From assembly GCA_937912115.1 (NCBI GenBank), contig CALDOI010000105.1, forward strand, positions 1 to 48,263: DNA of 48,263 nt, in the 5' to 3' direction. Below the pieces are notes generated by a model. The model was not told the origin of the DNA. It made no database searches and saw nothing but the letters and a program-made list of their open reading frames with translations. The position numbers and the translations under genes were made by a program. The stretch is from an uncultured Bacteroidota bacterium. GTDB taxonomy: Bacteria > Bacteroidota > Bacteroidia > Bacteroidales > F082. Of the stretch, positions 8,360-16,211 are shown one piece after another (position 1 is the first letter of the stretch; each line of letters opens with the position of its first letter).

Positions 8360-8989
8360 TCACAAAGCAGCTTGTTTTTGAACGACTATTTTATAGCATT
8401 GCAAAGGTGGTTCATCTTTCATATGCTTAATTGGCTCTTTAATCTCATAGCATTCAAGAACTTCAAAATTCTTAAATTCATTTATAATTGCCTTCTCATC
8501 ATAAAAGAAAACGTTTAAGCCATTATTGATTTGAAAACGGTTTTTGCTGAGAAGTTTACCCTGCCCGTACATGGGTGAATTTAGTGAAACAACAACAAAA
8601 ATCATAATGCCATTGGTTGATAATTGATTATAACAGGAGGTAAGAAATAGCTTTCGCTCATTTCTATTTAACAAATGAAGCACGGCGTAACAATAAATAC
8701 CATCATATTTGATATTATCAAATGGCATATCAAGCACAGACCCGTGATAGATTTGAATTTTAAGGTTATTTTTTATGGCAGTTTCAATTGCCTTTATTGA
8801 GATTTCAATTCCTGTGACTCCAATTCCCTTATCGATAAATGGTGTTGAATTTCTACCATATCCAAATCCTGGAATAAGTGCATTACATATTCCACTCTTA
8901 AGGAAATAATCGGCAGCAAATATTGCTGAATCTGCAGGTTCATACGACCAAATTGCACCATCTTGAAAAATGCTATCCCAGAAATTCAT
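8360..8989 (-). CDS. Class I SAM-dependent methyltransferase (TPMT/TehB-like)
   Basis: This is a 209-residue methyltransferase. It begins MNFWDSIFQDGAIWSYEPADSA, followed by a glycine-poor motif I (ALIPGFGYGRNSTPF) and the acidic residue of motif II in VTGIEIS that would bind SAM ribose; DGIYCYAVLHLL is motif IV. The opening and the PGFGYGRN motif are those of the thiopurine methyltransferase / tellurite-resistance TehB group, which methylate small electrophilic or metalloid substrates. The substrate here cannot be read from sequence. It is last in a same-strand run with another methyltransferase, a CDGSH protein and YceI. Confidence 0.85.
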   Translation of the reverse strand: MNFWDSIFQDGAIWSYEPADSAIFAADYFLKSGICNALIPGFGYGRNSTPFIDKGIGVTGIEISIKAIETAIKNNLKIQIYHGSVLDMPFDNIKYDGIYCYAVLHLLNRNERKLFLTSCYNQLSTNGIMIFVVVSLNSPMYGQGKLLSKNRFQINNGLNVFFYDEKAIINEFKNFEVLECYEIKEPIKHMKDEPPLQCYKIVVQKQAAL

Positions 8990-9054
8990 TAAGCCAAAAG
9001 TTTATCTGCAAAAATATAACCAGTAAATATTGTTATCTGATTATAAAATAATTA

Positions 9055-9657
9055 TTAGGGTGTAGGTTTAATTGCAGTTAATCGAATAACAGAGGCTTCT
9101 CCTTTGTGGAATGCTCCTTCATTCAATTTAGTTTCAATTGTTTGAATTTTCATTTTTGATAACTCATAGAAGTCAGAAAGAAGTTCTTCCTTTGAAAAAA
9201 GCATATCAATATTTTTTGGGCCGCCGCTGCCTCTTGAAATTTGATTTTTCGAAAATCCTTCAAGAATTATAATACCACCGGGAACCAGTAGATTTGTCAT
9301 TTTCTGATGTAGAAGTTTCCTTTTTTCTTTTGGAACGTGCACAAATATTAATGCAATACAATCATATTTATTTGATGAAAATTTATAGTCATCAAAATTG
9401 CTGACAGTGTATTTTATTTCAACGTTTCGAAGGTTGGCGAGTTGGGTTGCTTTTTTCAATGCCTCTTTGCTGTAATCAAAAGCATCAACCTCCCAGCCCA
9501 TTTCGGCAGCGAAAACGGCATTTCTTCCTTCGCCCTCTCCGGGCATTAGTATTCGCCCGGCATCGAGCTTAAGAAGTTCATTTTTAAAAAACTTATTTGG
9601 TAATTTACCATATGCATATTCCTTATCAGAGTATCTGGTATTCCAAAATTCCTTCAT
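9055..9657 (-). CDS. Class I SAM-dependent methyltransferase (TehB-like)
   Basis: This is a 200-residue protein with the TehB-type opening MKEFWNTRYSDKEYAYGKLPN, SAM-binding motif I (RILMPGEGEGRNAVFAAE), an acidic motif II (VDAFDYSKEAL), motif IV (YDCIALIFVHVP) and a C-terminal GGIIILEGFSKNQ. It belongs to the same broad group as the next gene but is not a recent duplicate of it. It is 33 bp after the CDGSH gene. A role in methylating a toxic small molecule would fit the stress-linked neighbours, but this is inference. Confidence 0.88.
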   Translation of the reverse strand: MKEFWNTRYSDKEYAYGKLPNKFFKNELLKLDAGRILMPGEGEGRNAVFAAEMGWEVDAFDYSKEALKKATQLANLRNVEIKYTVSNFDDYKFSSNKYDCIALIFVHVPKEKRKLLHQKMTNLLVPGGIIILEGFSKNQISRGSGGPKNIDMLFSKEELLSDFYELSKMKIQTIETKLNEGAFHKGEASVIRLTAIKPTP

Positions 9658-9690
9658 GATTATATTAATTGGTTTGATTATGGTTCTAAA

Positions 9691-9933
9691 TTAATCAATT
9701 TTTGCATGCGAACCATCGCAATAAGGAGCATTATCGGTTTTTTTACACATACACATTGCTGCTTTTTTATTTTCTTCAACCTTAAATACAACAGGTGATA
9801 TCCCTGTTCCTTTATGCGAACCATCGCACCATGGTTGGTTTGATGAGTGTCCACATGCACACCATGCGTATGCTTTTCCTGATTCTAGTTCAACCATCAT
9901 TGGGGTTGTTCCTGCAATTTTTGGTTTTTCCAT
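9691..9933 (-). CDS. Dual CDGSH iron-sulfur domain protein
   Basis: This 80-residue protein carries two CDGSH motifs. The first is CACGHSSNQPWCDGSH and the second CMCKKTDNAPYCDGSH. Each has the three Cys and one His that bind a labile 2Fe-2S cluster. The tandem arrangement matches the bacterial MitoNEET/Miner2-type small proteins that hold two clusters in one chain. These clusters are redox-active and can be transferred. It lies 24 bp after yceI-like and 33 bp before a methyltransferase gene, inside one transcription unit by spacing. Confidence 0.93.
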   Translation of the reverse strand: MEKPKIAGTTPMMVELESGKAYAWCACGHSSNQPWCDGSHKGTGISPVVFKVEENKKAAMCMCKKTDNAPYCDGSHAKID

Positions 9934-9957
9934 TTTTTCTATTTCTTAAGTGTTATT

Positions 9958-10545
9958 TTATTGAAGTTTAATTAATTCAAAGTTACATACAATATCAACA
10001 TCTTCGCCAATCATTAAACCACCGGTGTCCAATTTTGAATTGTATTTCAATCCCCAATCGGTTCTGTTGATTGTACCGGTTACCTTAATTCCCGCTTTGG
10101 TATTTCCCCACGGATCGTTAATCGTACCACCGTATTTTGCATCTAAAGTAATTTCCTTTGTTACACCAAGCATTGTAAAATTTCCTGTTACTTTGTATTT
10201 GTTTTCACTTACTTTTTTTATTGATGTGCTTTGGAACGTGATGCTTGGATTTTTCTCAACGTTAAAAAAGTCAGTACCTCTTAAATGTTCGTCTCTCTTC
10301 TCATCATCAGTATCAATACTACTTACATTAATTGTAAAATTAACTGATGCATCTGAAAAATCAGATTTAGTTGTAGTAACACTACCTTCATAGCTTCCAA
10401 AATTGCCTTCAACTTCGGATATTACCATATGCGATACGGCAAATCTTACATTTGAATGCGACTGGTCGAAACCCCAATTAGATGTTTGAGCGTAAGTAAA
10501 GGCAACCATCGATATCGCTGCCATTGTTATTCCTAGTTTTCTCAT
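9958..10545 (-). CDS. YceI-family periplasmic lipid-binding protein
   Basis: This 195-residue exported protein has a signal peptide (MRKLGITMAAISMVAFTYA) and the lipocalin-like YceI fold: WGFDQSHSNVRFAVSHMVISE at the start, VSSIDTDDEKRDEHLRGTDFF in the middle and GTINRTDWGLKYNSKLD near the end. YceI proteins bind polyisoprenoids such as quinones. Pairing with pirin and a MarR regulator is common in proteobacteria and Bacteroidetes, where it accompanies redox stress responses. The upstream 74 bp between it and the pirin gene contain a heptamer repeat array. Confidence 0.94.
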   Translation of the reverse strand: MRKLGITMAAISMVAFTYAQTSNWGFDQSHSNVRFAVSHMVISEVEGNFGSYEGSVTTTKSDFSDASVNFTINVSSIDTDDEKRDEHLRGTDFFNVEKNPSITFQSTSIKKVSENKYKVTGNFTMLGVTKEITLDAKYGGTINDPWGNTKAGIKVTGTINRTDWGLKYNSKLDTGGLMIGEDVDIVCNFELIKLQ

Positions 10546-10553
10546 TGTTTTTT

Positions 10554-10609
10554 GTTATTAGTTAAATGTTATTTGTTATTAGTTAAATGTTATTCGTTAA
10601 TTGTTAAAA
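10554..10609. repeat. Heptamer tandem repeat array, consensus GTTA(A/T)NN
   Basis: Eight 7-base units in exact register: GTTATTA, GTTAAAT, GTTATTT, GTTATTA, GTTAAAT, GTTATTC, GTTAATT, GTTAAAA. The first three and next three also make a 21-base higher-order repeat. It occupies nearly all of the space between the pirin stop and the YceI start, so it lies in the intergenic part of that transcript. Confidence 0.8.
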
Positions 10610-10619
10610 TATAGTAGTT

Positions 10620-11492
10620 TTATAATTCGAACTCTTCAATTAGTTTACCCATTTTGCCTTGTTGATAATCGCGCATTGCCTGCAATATCTCAGTTTGGGT
10701 GTTCATTACAAACGGGCCATACGACTCAATTTCTTCGCCAATTGGTTCGCCGGCCAATAATATTGCTCTTGTGTTTTCAATTCCTTCAATCGTTATGCTT
10801 TTTCCGTCGTTATTAAACCATGTAAGATCTTTACCAACAGTTTCTTTGGAATTATTAATTTTTAACGACCCGTCAAGTTGATAAAGAAATGCATTGTAAT
10901 TGGTAGGGATAGGTATATCAATTTTACCACCTTTTTTAATGTCTAATCTCAACGTCAAAAGAGGTGAATATGTATCAATCTTTCCTTCAACACCTTTTAA
11001 GCTTCCAGCAACCACATATATTTTCACTTTTTTATCAGGACTTGTAACAGTGGGTGTTTCATCAAATGTAAGAGGTTGATAGGAGGGCGGATCCATTTTG
11101 TTTTTTGAAGGAGCGTTTACCCAGAATTGGATTATTTCAAACTCACCTCCTTTTTCAGCTATTTCCTTTATGGGACGTTCACTATGAACAATACCCATCC
11201 CACTATTCATCCATTGAGTTCCACCTTCAATAATTATACTATTATTACCCTGTGAATCCTGATGATGCACACCTCCTTTAAAAATGAAGGTCACAGGAGC
11301 AAATCCCCGATGAGGGTGCGGTCCTACGCCCATATCGTTTTGTCTTTCACCACCTTTATGATTTCGATGCCAGTGGTGAACTAAAAGAAATGGGTCGATT
11401 TGATCTACTTCCTTATATGGTAATGGTTGATCCAGGATTATTCCACCCATATTTACCTTTGGGGCATTATATATTTTTCTAATTGATCTCAT
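10620..11492 (-). CDS. Pirin family protein
   Basis: This 290-residue bicupin has the pirin signature: the metal-binding GPHPHRGF, then GGVHHQDSQGN, GGTQWMNSGMGIVHSE, and the C-terminal LAGEPIGEEIESYGPFVMNT, which is diagnostic. Pirins bind Fe and some act as quercetin dioxygenases or as redox-responsive partners of regulators. It is 5 bp after the MarR gene, so it is in the same operon and likely de-repressed by the same signal. The start at 11492 begins MRSIRKIYNAPKVNMGG, normal for the family. Confidence 0.94.
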   Translation of the reverse strand: MRSIRKIYNAPKVNMGGIILDQPLPYKEVDQIDPFLLVHHWHRNHKGGERQNDMGVGPHPHRGFAPVTFIFKGGVHHQDSQGNNSIIIEGGTQWMNSGMGIVHSERPIKEIAEKGGEFEIIQFWVNAPSKNKMDPPSYQPLTFDETPTVTSPDKKVKIYVVAGSLKGVEGKIDTYSPLLTLRLDIKKGGKIDIPIPTNYNAFLYQLDGSLKINNSKETVGKDLTWFNNDGKSITIEGIENTRAILLAGEPIGEEIESYGPFVMNTQTEILQAMRDYQQGKMGKLIEEFEL

Positions 11493-11497
11493 TATGG

Positions 11498-11947
11498 TTA
11501 TTTTCTAATTAACCTCAGAATATCTGAAGTGCGAAGTGCTTCTTCAATGCTAATCTCTGATTCATAAAAGTTACCGAATCTCTCGTTGAATTCTATAGCT
11601 ATTTTACCAAGCATTTCTGTAGCCTCCTTGGTTATATTTATATCAACTTTCCGTCTATTAACATGGCATGTGTTTCGATGCAGCAATCCCTTATTAACCA
11701 AACGATCTATTAACCTAGTTACATCAGAGTTTGTAAACATTATTGTATCCTTAATCTCTTTTACTGATAGTGGTTCTGGATGTGCAGCCTGTACATTTTT
11801 CAGTATGTTAAACTGTGGATGTGTAATGCCGTAACCTTTAAGGATCTTTGAGATTCGCTCGTCAAGCCAATTAGCAGTGTGAATGATATCTATTATCATT
11901 CGTTGCTGTTTGTTGATGGTTGAGTCTTTTTTAATCTTTGATAACAT
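11498..11947 (-). CDS. MarR-family transcriptional regulator
   Basis: This 149-residue winged-helix regulator has helix 1 at the N-terminus, a recognition region PEPLSVKEIKDTIMFTNSDVTRLIDRLVNKGLLHR and the wing CHVNRRKVDINITKEA. MarR proteins repress by binding a short palindrome and release it on oxidation or ligand binding. A single Cys lies in the wing (NTCHVN). A 16-bp perfect palindrome overlaps its own -7 box, which fits autoregulation. It leads the pirin, YceI, CDGSH and methyltransferase genes. Confidence 0.92.
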   Translation of the reverse strand: MLSKIKKDSTINKQQRMIIDIIHTANWLDERISKILKGYGITHPQFNILKNVQAAHPEPLSVKEIKDTIMFTNSDVTRLIDRLVNKGLLHRNTCHVNRRKVDINITKEATEMLGKIAIEFNERFGNFYESEISIEEALRTSDILRLIRK

Positions 11948-11979
11948 AATCTGTTAATAACAATAGTTGTTTATAACAG

Positions 11980-11998
11980 CAAAAATAGTATACTATTT
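11980..11998 (-). promoter_or_regulatory. Promoter/operator of the MarR-pirin-YceI operon
   Basis: AAATAGTATACTATTT (11983-11998) is a perfect 16-bp palindrome. On the minus strand TATTTTTG (11980-11987) matches the TAnnTTTG -7 box and overlaps it, 33 bp before the MarR start at 11947. A MarR dimer bound there would block polymerase. No clear -33 TTTG is seen. Confidence 0.55.
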
Positions 11999-12134
11999 GT
12001 AATGATTCTATTTAAGGAGTGTTAAAAAAAGGTTAATTAGTGTTAAGTCGTCAAAATCAGGCTGTTAATGGTATGGGTATTTGGTGTCTTTTCATATGTG
12101 TTGTATTTTGAAAACTAAATGTTATAAGTTTTTG

Positions 12135-12446
12135 TTAATTATTAATATCACAATACTCGTTTAACGGCAATATATGGACATCTCTTTTTGATAATTTGTT
12201 GAGAGCTTTACGAGTGCTTTTTGTAGATTTTCCTATAATAGCCTCAGGTATAACATACATATCATTACCTAATTCTTTCCCTCCAAGTAGCGTGTTGTAA
12301 ATACATTTTTCTGCAAGTAGACCTGTTACAATGATTTCCTTTGCATTGTTTATTTTAAGATATTCAACTAAACTGGTTACGGTAAAAGCATTGCCATCTT
12401 CTTTTACAAAAATATTATCATTAACTAATATCAAATTAGTATCCAT
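12135..12446 (-). pseudogene. C-terminal fragment of an isochorismatase-like cysteine hydrolase
   Basis: The 103 residues align in pattern with the last half of isochorismatase-family hydrolases: a KEDGNAFTVTSLVEYLK segment (normally K..SAF..T.L..yL), then EIIVTGLLAEKCIYNTLLGG containing the nucleophilic Cys, then a GNDMYVIPEAI strand. The N-terminal part with the catalytic Asp and the conserved Lys context is missing; the frame stays open upstream of the ATG, but the few residues there (…SIYVDTIVSLE) do not resemble the missing N-terminus. The length is about half the usual 180-200 residues. I take this as a truncated gene, though expression from the internal ATG at 12446 cannot be excluded. 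Confidence 0.6.
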
Positions 12447-12526
12447 TTCGAGACTAACAATTGTATCAACATAAATGCTTTTAAAAGAAACGAATAACGC
12501 TTTGTGAAGTGATAATACATAAATTC

Positions 12527-12973
12527 CTACTCCATTTTGTAGAATATCTTATTCACCATCATCCAGCCTTCTTCGAATTTATATAATGATATATAATCCA
12601 CATAGGCTAGTTTTTTACCAATATAGAAGTCGATTTTAGCCATTGCAGCATTCCCGGTTATGTCAATGTTTTTGAAAACAACACTTACCTGATCTCCTTT
12701 TCTGGGTAGATCGCCCTCTTCAACTTTCTTCACGGTTTTAGCTTTCCAATCCTTAATGGAGTATTTCCACATATTATTGTCTTTTCCGATGCCGAGTAAA
12801 TCAAAATCAGGATGGATGCCTGAATCTATTTTATCAATATCACCTTCGTTTTGGAGTCCTTCAACATAGGCTGTTTGGATTACTTTTTTTATTGCTTCTT
12901 TTTCCTTATCAATATCCTGAGCAAAAAGGGCAATACTTGAAAATAGAATTATGGATAAAAGTAATTTTCTCAT
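12527..12973 (-). CDS. Secreted NTF2-like (putative lumazine-binding family) protein
   Basis: This 148-residue protein has a signal peptide (MRKLLLSIILFSSIALFAQ) and a single cone-shaped NTF2-like domain. It shows the EKEAIKKVIQTAYVEGLQNEGD helix start, the HPDFDLLG stretch, IKDWKAKT, then beta strands AKIDFYIGKKLAYVDYISLYKFEEGWMMVNKIFY. This is the pattern of Lumazine_bd_2 / nuclear transport factor 2 family proteins common in Bacteroidetes, most without a known ligand. It ends 80 bp before the isochorismatase-like fragment. Confidence 0.85.
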   Translation of the reverse strand: MRKLLLSIILFSSIALFAQDIDKEKEAIKKVIQTAYVEGLQNEGDIDKIDSGIHPDFDLLGIGKDNNMWKYSIKDWKAKTVKKVEEGDLPRKGDQVSVVFKNIDITGNAAMAKIDFYIGKKLAYVDYISLYKFEEGWMMVNKIFYKME

Positions 12974-13109
12974 AATAGTATAGATTAGTTTTTTTGATTC
13001 AATAAAATTACTAATATTATTGACTTACTCCATTACCAAAGTTCATGTCTGGTTGATCAATAGAATTATGTCGATTTAAAGTATAATTGCATTTATTTGT
13101 AAAACATCA

Positions 13110-13313
13110 CTATGGTTTAAACTCAAGAATATCTCCCGGTTGACAATCCAGAGTATCACATATTAATTCAAGGGTTGAAAACCTAATTGCTTTAGCTTTT
13201 CCTACTTTCAGAATGGACAAATTTGCCATGGTAATGCCAACTGTATTGGAGAGTTCGGTAAGGCTCATTTTTCTGCGAGCAAGCATTACATCTAAGTTTA
13301 CTATAATAGCCAT
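13110..13313 (-). CDS. XRE-family HTH regulator (HTH_26/YozG type)
   Basis: This is a 67-residue protein consisting of one helix-turn-helix domain: NLDVMLARRKMSLTELSNTVGITMANLSILKVGKAKAIRFSTLELICDTLDCQPGDILEF. The ending CDTLDCQPGDILE is diagnostic of the short YozG-type Cro/C1 proteins. It follows the DUF2975 gene by 4 bp. This regulator/membrane-protein pair recurs across Firmicutes and Bacteroidetes and probably works together, but the signal is unknown. Confidence 0.92.
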   Translation of the reverse strand: MAIIVNLDVMLARRKMSLTELSNTVGITMANLSILKVGKAKAIRFSTLELICDTLDCQPGDILEFKP

Positions 13314-13317
13314 AATA

Positions 13318-13950
13318 CTAGACTGTTAGTTGGTTTTCTTCCAATAACTCACAACCTTTCATAAAAATATGTGATAATACCCAGATAAATAAGGCAACTA
13401 ATAGATACTCAGGTGATGTTTGAACATCACTTGTGAATTTAACAGTATCGAAATTCATATTTATTGCTAAGAAGTAATATTGGAAATATGCGTAGAAAAC
13501 TGAGAATATCCATATTACAACTAGGGTGTATGATATTCTTTTTAATAGAGAAATATTTTTCATATCGAAATATATTCCATTGTATACATTGGTTATGAAG
13601 CGTTTGAATGTTAGGAATATGTAGAGTAATAATAACACAATTAAAATAATGAAAAGGGCATATATTCTCCCAACTTCTGGTGGAGTATCAATAAAGTGAA
13701 CCCGGCCTGTCATACCAGTAAGTTCAACACTTGTTATATTACTTAGGATGTTAAGATCCAGTGTCCCTTTTTCAATCACATTAACACTAACCGGAATGCC
13801 CACATGCAATTGTAGATCATTTAAATCAAAAAAAAACAATGCACCAACTACAGATAATGCAAGAATGGTAACTGCTACAGACATCCAAAAAGTAACAACG
13901 GTTATCCAGTAAATTACTTTAATGCTTAGGGGCTTTTTAAACTTTTCCAT
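13318..13950 (-). CDS. DUF2975 membrane protein
   Basis: This 210-residue protein has four predicted transmembrane segments (about residues 10-40, 95-115, 135-160, 180-200) and the DUF2975 motif NVYNGIYFDMKNISLLKRISYTLV between the second and third. An extracytoplasmic loop (about 45-90) separates segments one and two. It is co-transcribed with the XRE gene 4 bp downstream. Function in this family is unknown; membrane control of the small regulator is a reasonable guess. Confidence 0.9.
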   Translation of the reverse strand: MEKFKKPLSIKVIYWITVVTFWMSVAVTILALSVVGALFFFDLNDLQLHVGIPVSVNVIEKGTLDLNILSNITSVELTGMTGRVHFIDTPPEVGRIYALFIILIVLLLLYIFLTFKRFITNVYNGIYFDMKNISLLKRISYTLVVIWIFSVFYAYFQYYFLAINMNFDTVKFTSDVQTSPEYLLVALFIWVLSHIFMKGCELLEENQLTV

Positions 13951-14054
13951 AATATTTGGTTTTTAGTTACTATGCAAAGTAAAAACAAATATTATTAATA
14001 AACAAGCAATATTTATCGAAATTCAATATATTAAGGTTGTTAATCAATATTCAT

Positions 14055-14150
14055 ATGAAATGGAACAGCGACAAATTTTTAAGTATTTCTGCAATACTTA
14101 TAAGCAATGGTACTTTTGCCGTATTTGCTTATCAAACCAACAAGGGCTAA
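14055..14150 (+). pseudogene. Truncated start of a membrane protein gene
   Basis: In the 335-bp gap between the DUF2975 gene and the next plus-strand gene, a 31-codon frame starts MKWNSDKFLSISAILISNGT and ends YQTNKG then TAA. From memory, Bacteroidetes membrane proteins often begin MKWNSDKILSLSA..FVYQTN and continue past 150 residues, so this looks like a decapitated gene whose rest is gone. Nothing else is seen in the gap. Confidence 0.4.
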
Positions 14151-14285
14151 TTTCTGGTGTCAGGTCAATAATTTTCACTAAGATTTTTCTTAAAAATAAT
14201 TAATTGTTTTCAAAAAGCTCCATAATTTGCCAGATATTTGAACAATAATTGGCGAAACAACCATGTTTAACCCAGGCTTAATACT

Positions 14286-15824
14286 ATGACAAGGAATTTT
14301 TTTTTGACCACAGTAATACTGATGTTCATTTTTGTGGGGCTTTATCCTCAATCAGTAATAAATAAAACTGACATCAACCCAACCGGAACAAAGGTATTTG
14401 GAGCATTGCTTCTTGACAAGGATACACAAAGGCCATTGCCATATGCAAATATTCATGTGCTTAACACCAATAGAGGTACAGTTAGCAATGAAATGGGCAA
14501 TTTTACAATTGATATTGCCGGATTGGACAGGACTGACACATTACGTTTTCAGTACATTGGTTATGCAACACTAAACATACCATTGTCAAGACTTGATACC
14601 GTATCGGTAGTTTTTATGAAAGAGGAAATATTCAACCTTAGCGAAACGGTTATTTTCGCACATACACCCAATGTGGAATCTATAATAAGGAATGTGATAA
14701 AAAACAAGGATTCCAACTATCGACCAACCACATCGCTGCGGCAAACGTTTATAAGGGAGAGGTATACTTCCGATTTCGACAAAGTCAGGCTAACTTACAA
14801 AAAGAGCTCAATTGCCGACTTGAACAGGGATCTCATAAAATTGATGGAGGACAAAATGCCAAAACATTCCACTTCCTATACAGATTTTCTTGGCTACCTA
14901 TACACTTCCGGTGTTGAAGATGATTCAATTAAATTAAAGATCGATCCCATTCGTGCAGTATCACTTAAAGAAAAAGATATTGCTGAACTCAACCATCTTG
15001 AAACGATTTTTAAAAATATATTCGCCAATACTGACAAAGAGGAGTATTGGAAGATTAAAAGTGGCATCCTTAGTCAGAAAATGGAAATAGATAATACCAG
15101 TGACAGTACCGAAAATGACACGATAAATGACAATGCAAGGAAAGTGAAATATTTCCAGAGGAGTACTGCATATAAGTTCAAATACAGCACATTGGAAAAC
15201 AAAGATGAATGGGAATTCCTGTATAGCCCCTCAAAATATGATTATACTCTTGTTGGTGGCACAAGGGTAAATGGCGAAGATGTGTACATCATAGATTTTG
15301 CTCCCAGGAAGTCTGGTAATTTCAGGGGAAGGGTATATATATCAATCGATACATATGCCTTAATAAGGGCTGACTATGAGTACGCCCCGGGCAAAATTGG
15401 CAGGGACTTCCAATTATTTGGTGTGGGATATACCGAAAATGCATTTGCCGGCTCCATATACTTTGAAAAAAGAGGTGATAACTATCTGTTGAAATACTAT
15501 TCAAAAAAAGCGGGTTCCTATGTGAGTTTCGATAGGGATGTGTCGATGCTGAAAAAAAAGGAAAGATTCCTGTTCGATAAAAAGATAAAGGAAATAAAGG
15601 TAGGAGTTGATATATCATTAACATCCGAATCATCAATAGAAATGTTGATTCTTGAAGAAACAGATATCCCACATGAACAATTCATCAACTTTGAACAGGA
15701 TGAATTCATGGACATAATATATGTGGATCAATTCGACGACAAACTGTGGAGAGGATTCTCAATAATAGAACCCACTCAGCAAATGAAAGAGTATAAAAAG
15801 CAGATGGTGGATTATAATGATTAA
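14286..15824 (+). CDS. Exported protein with carboxypeptidase-like regulatory domain
   Basis: This 512-residue protein has a signal peptide (MTRNFFLTTVILMFIFVGLYPQ) and then a CarboxypepD_reg-like beta-sandwich at about residues 35-115 (KVFGALLLDKDTQRPLPYANIHVLNTNRGTVSNEMGNF). The remaining 390 residues are not obviously similar to a named enzyme. They look like the large beta-rich C-terminal region of Bacteroidetes proteins built as an N-terminal CarboxypepD_reg plus an unknown domain (DUF5686-like class). Expected location is periplasm or outer membrane. Base use is slightly richer in G and C than its neighbours. No partner gene is evident. Confidence 0.72.
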   Translation: MTRNFFLTTVILMFIFVGLYPQSVINKTDINPTGTKVFGALLLDKDTQRPLPYANIHVLNTNRGTVSNEMGNFTIDIAGLDRTDTLRFQYIGYATLNIPLSRLDTVSVVFMKEEIFNLSETVIFAHTPNVESIIRNVIKNKDSNYRPTTSLRQTFIRERYTSDFDKVRLTYKKSSIADLNRDLIKLMEDKMPKHSTSYTDFLGYLYTSGVEDDSIKLKIDPIRAVSLKEKDIAELNHLETIFKNIFANTDKEEYWKIKSGILSQKMEIDNTSDSTENDTINDNARKVKYFQRSTAYKFKYSTLENKDEWEFLYSPSKYDYTLVGGTRVNGEDVYIIDFAPRKSGNFRGRVYISIDTYALIRADYEYAPGKIGRDFQLFGVGYTENAFAGSIYFEKRGDNYLLKYYSKKAGSYVSFDRDVSMLKKKERFLFDKKIKEIKVGVDISLTSESSIEMLILEETDIPHEQFINFEQDEFMDIIYVDQFDDKLWRGFSIIEPTQQMKEYKKQMVDYND

Positions 15825-15909
15825 CCCCAGCAATTAATCCAATAGCAGTGCATGTTGACTAGTTAGTAATGCACCCAAATAACCATTTTAATTTGTAAGT
15901 ATATATTCT

Positions 15910-16040
15910 TTGGAGTGTTGGTGTACTGGGTAAATGCATTGCAAAAAAAATAACAACAATTTATACCTGGTAAGAATAGATATGGGCATCGTTTAATCCT
16001 ATTAATACTTCTCAGCACTCCATCAATCCATTACTCCAAT
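15910..16040. repeat. Inverted pair of octamer (TTGGAGTG-type) repeats
   Basis: The 387-bp gap before the antiporter gene holds two runs of 8-base units facing each other. Plus strand 15910-15933 reads TTGGAGTG, TTGGTGTA, CTGGGTAA. Minus strand 16040-16011 reads ATTGGAGT, AATGGATT, GATGGAGT, GCTGAG, with GG spaced every 8 bases. A separate small inverted repeat, GTGCAT..ATGCAC, sits at 15848-15874 after the preceding gene and might be a weak terminator. No gene is seen here. Confidence 0.55.
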
Positions 16041-16168
16041 ATTTTCTTTAATGTAAAAAAGTCTTAACATAGTAACCATCAAATAAGATGGATTACATAT
16101 AAATACTAAGTTTACAATTAATCTAATTTCCCTTATCTGAAATGCTTTACTTTTTTTTAATATTTACT

Positions 16169-16176
16169 TATCTTTG
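16169..16176 (+). promoter_or_regulatory. -7 promoter box of the aspT-aspD operon
   Basis: TATCTTTG matches TAnnTTTG exactly and ends 35 bp before the antiporter ATG. No strong -33 TTTG is seen upstream. Confidence 0.5.
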
Positions 16177-16211
16177 TGAGATACTTAATCTAATATCATA
16201 ATCTTACAAAC

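Noticed and set aside
7824-10609. The heptamer arrays as a CRISPR
   Set aside because: Units are 7 bp with no spacers between them, and no cas gene is present.
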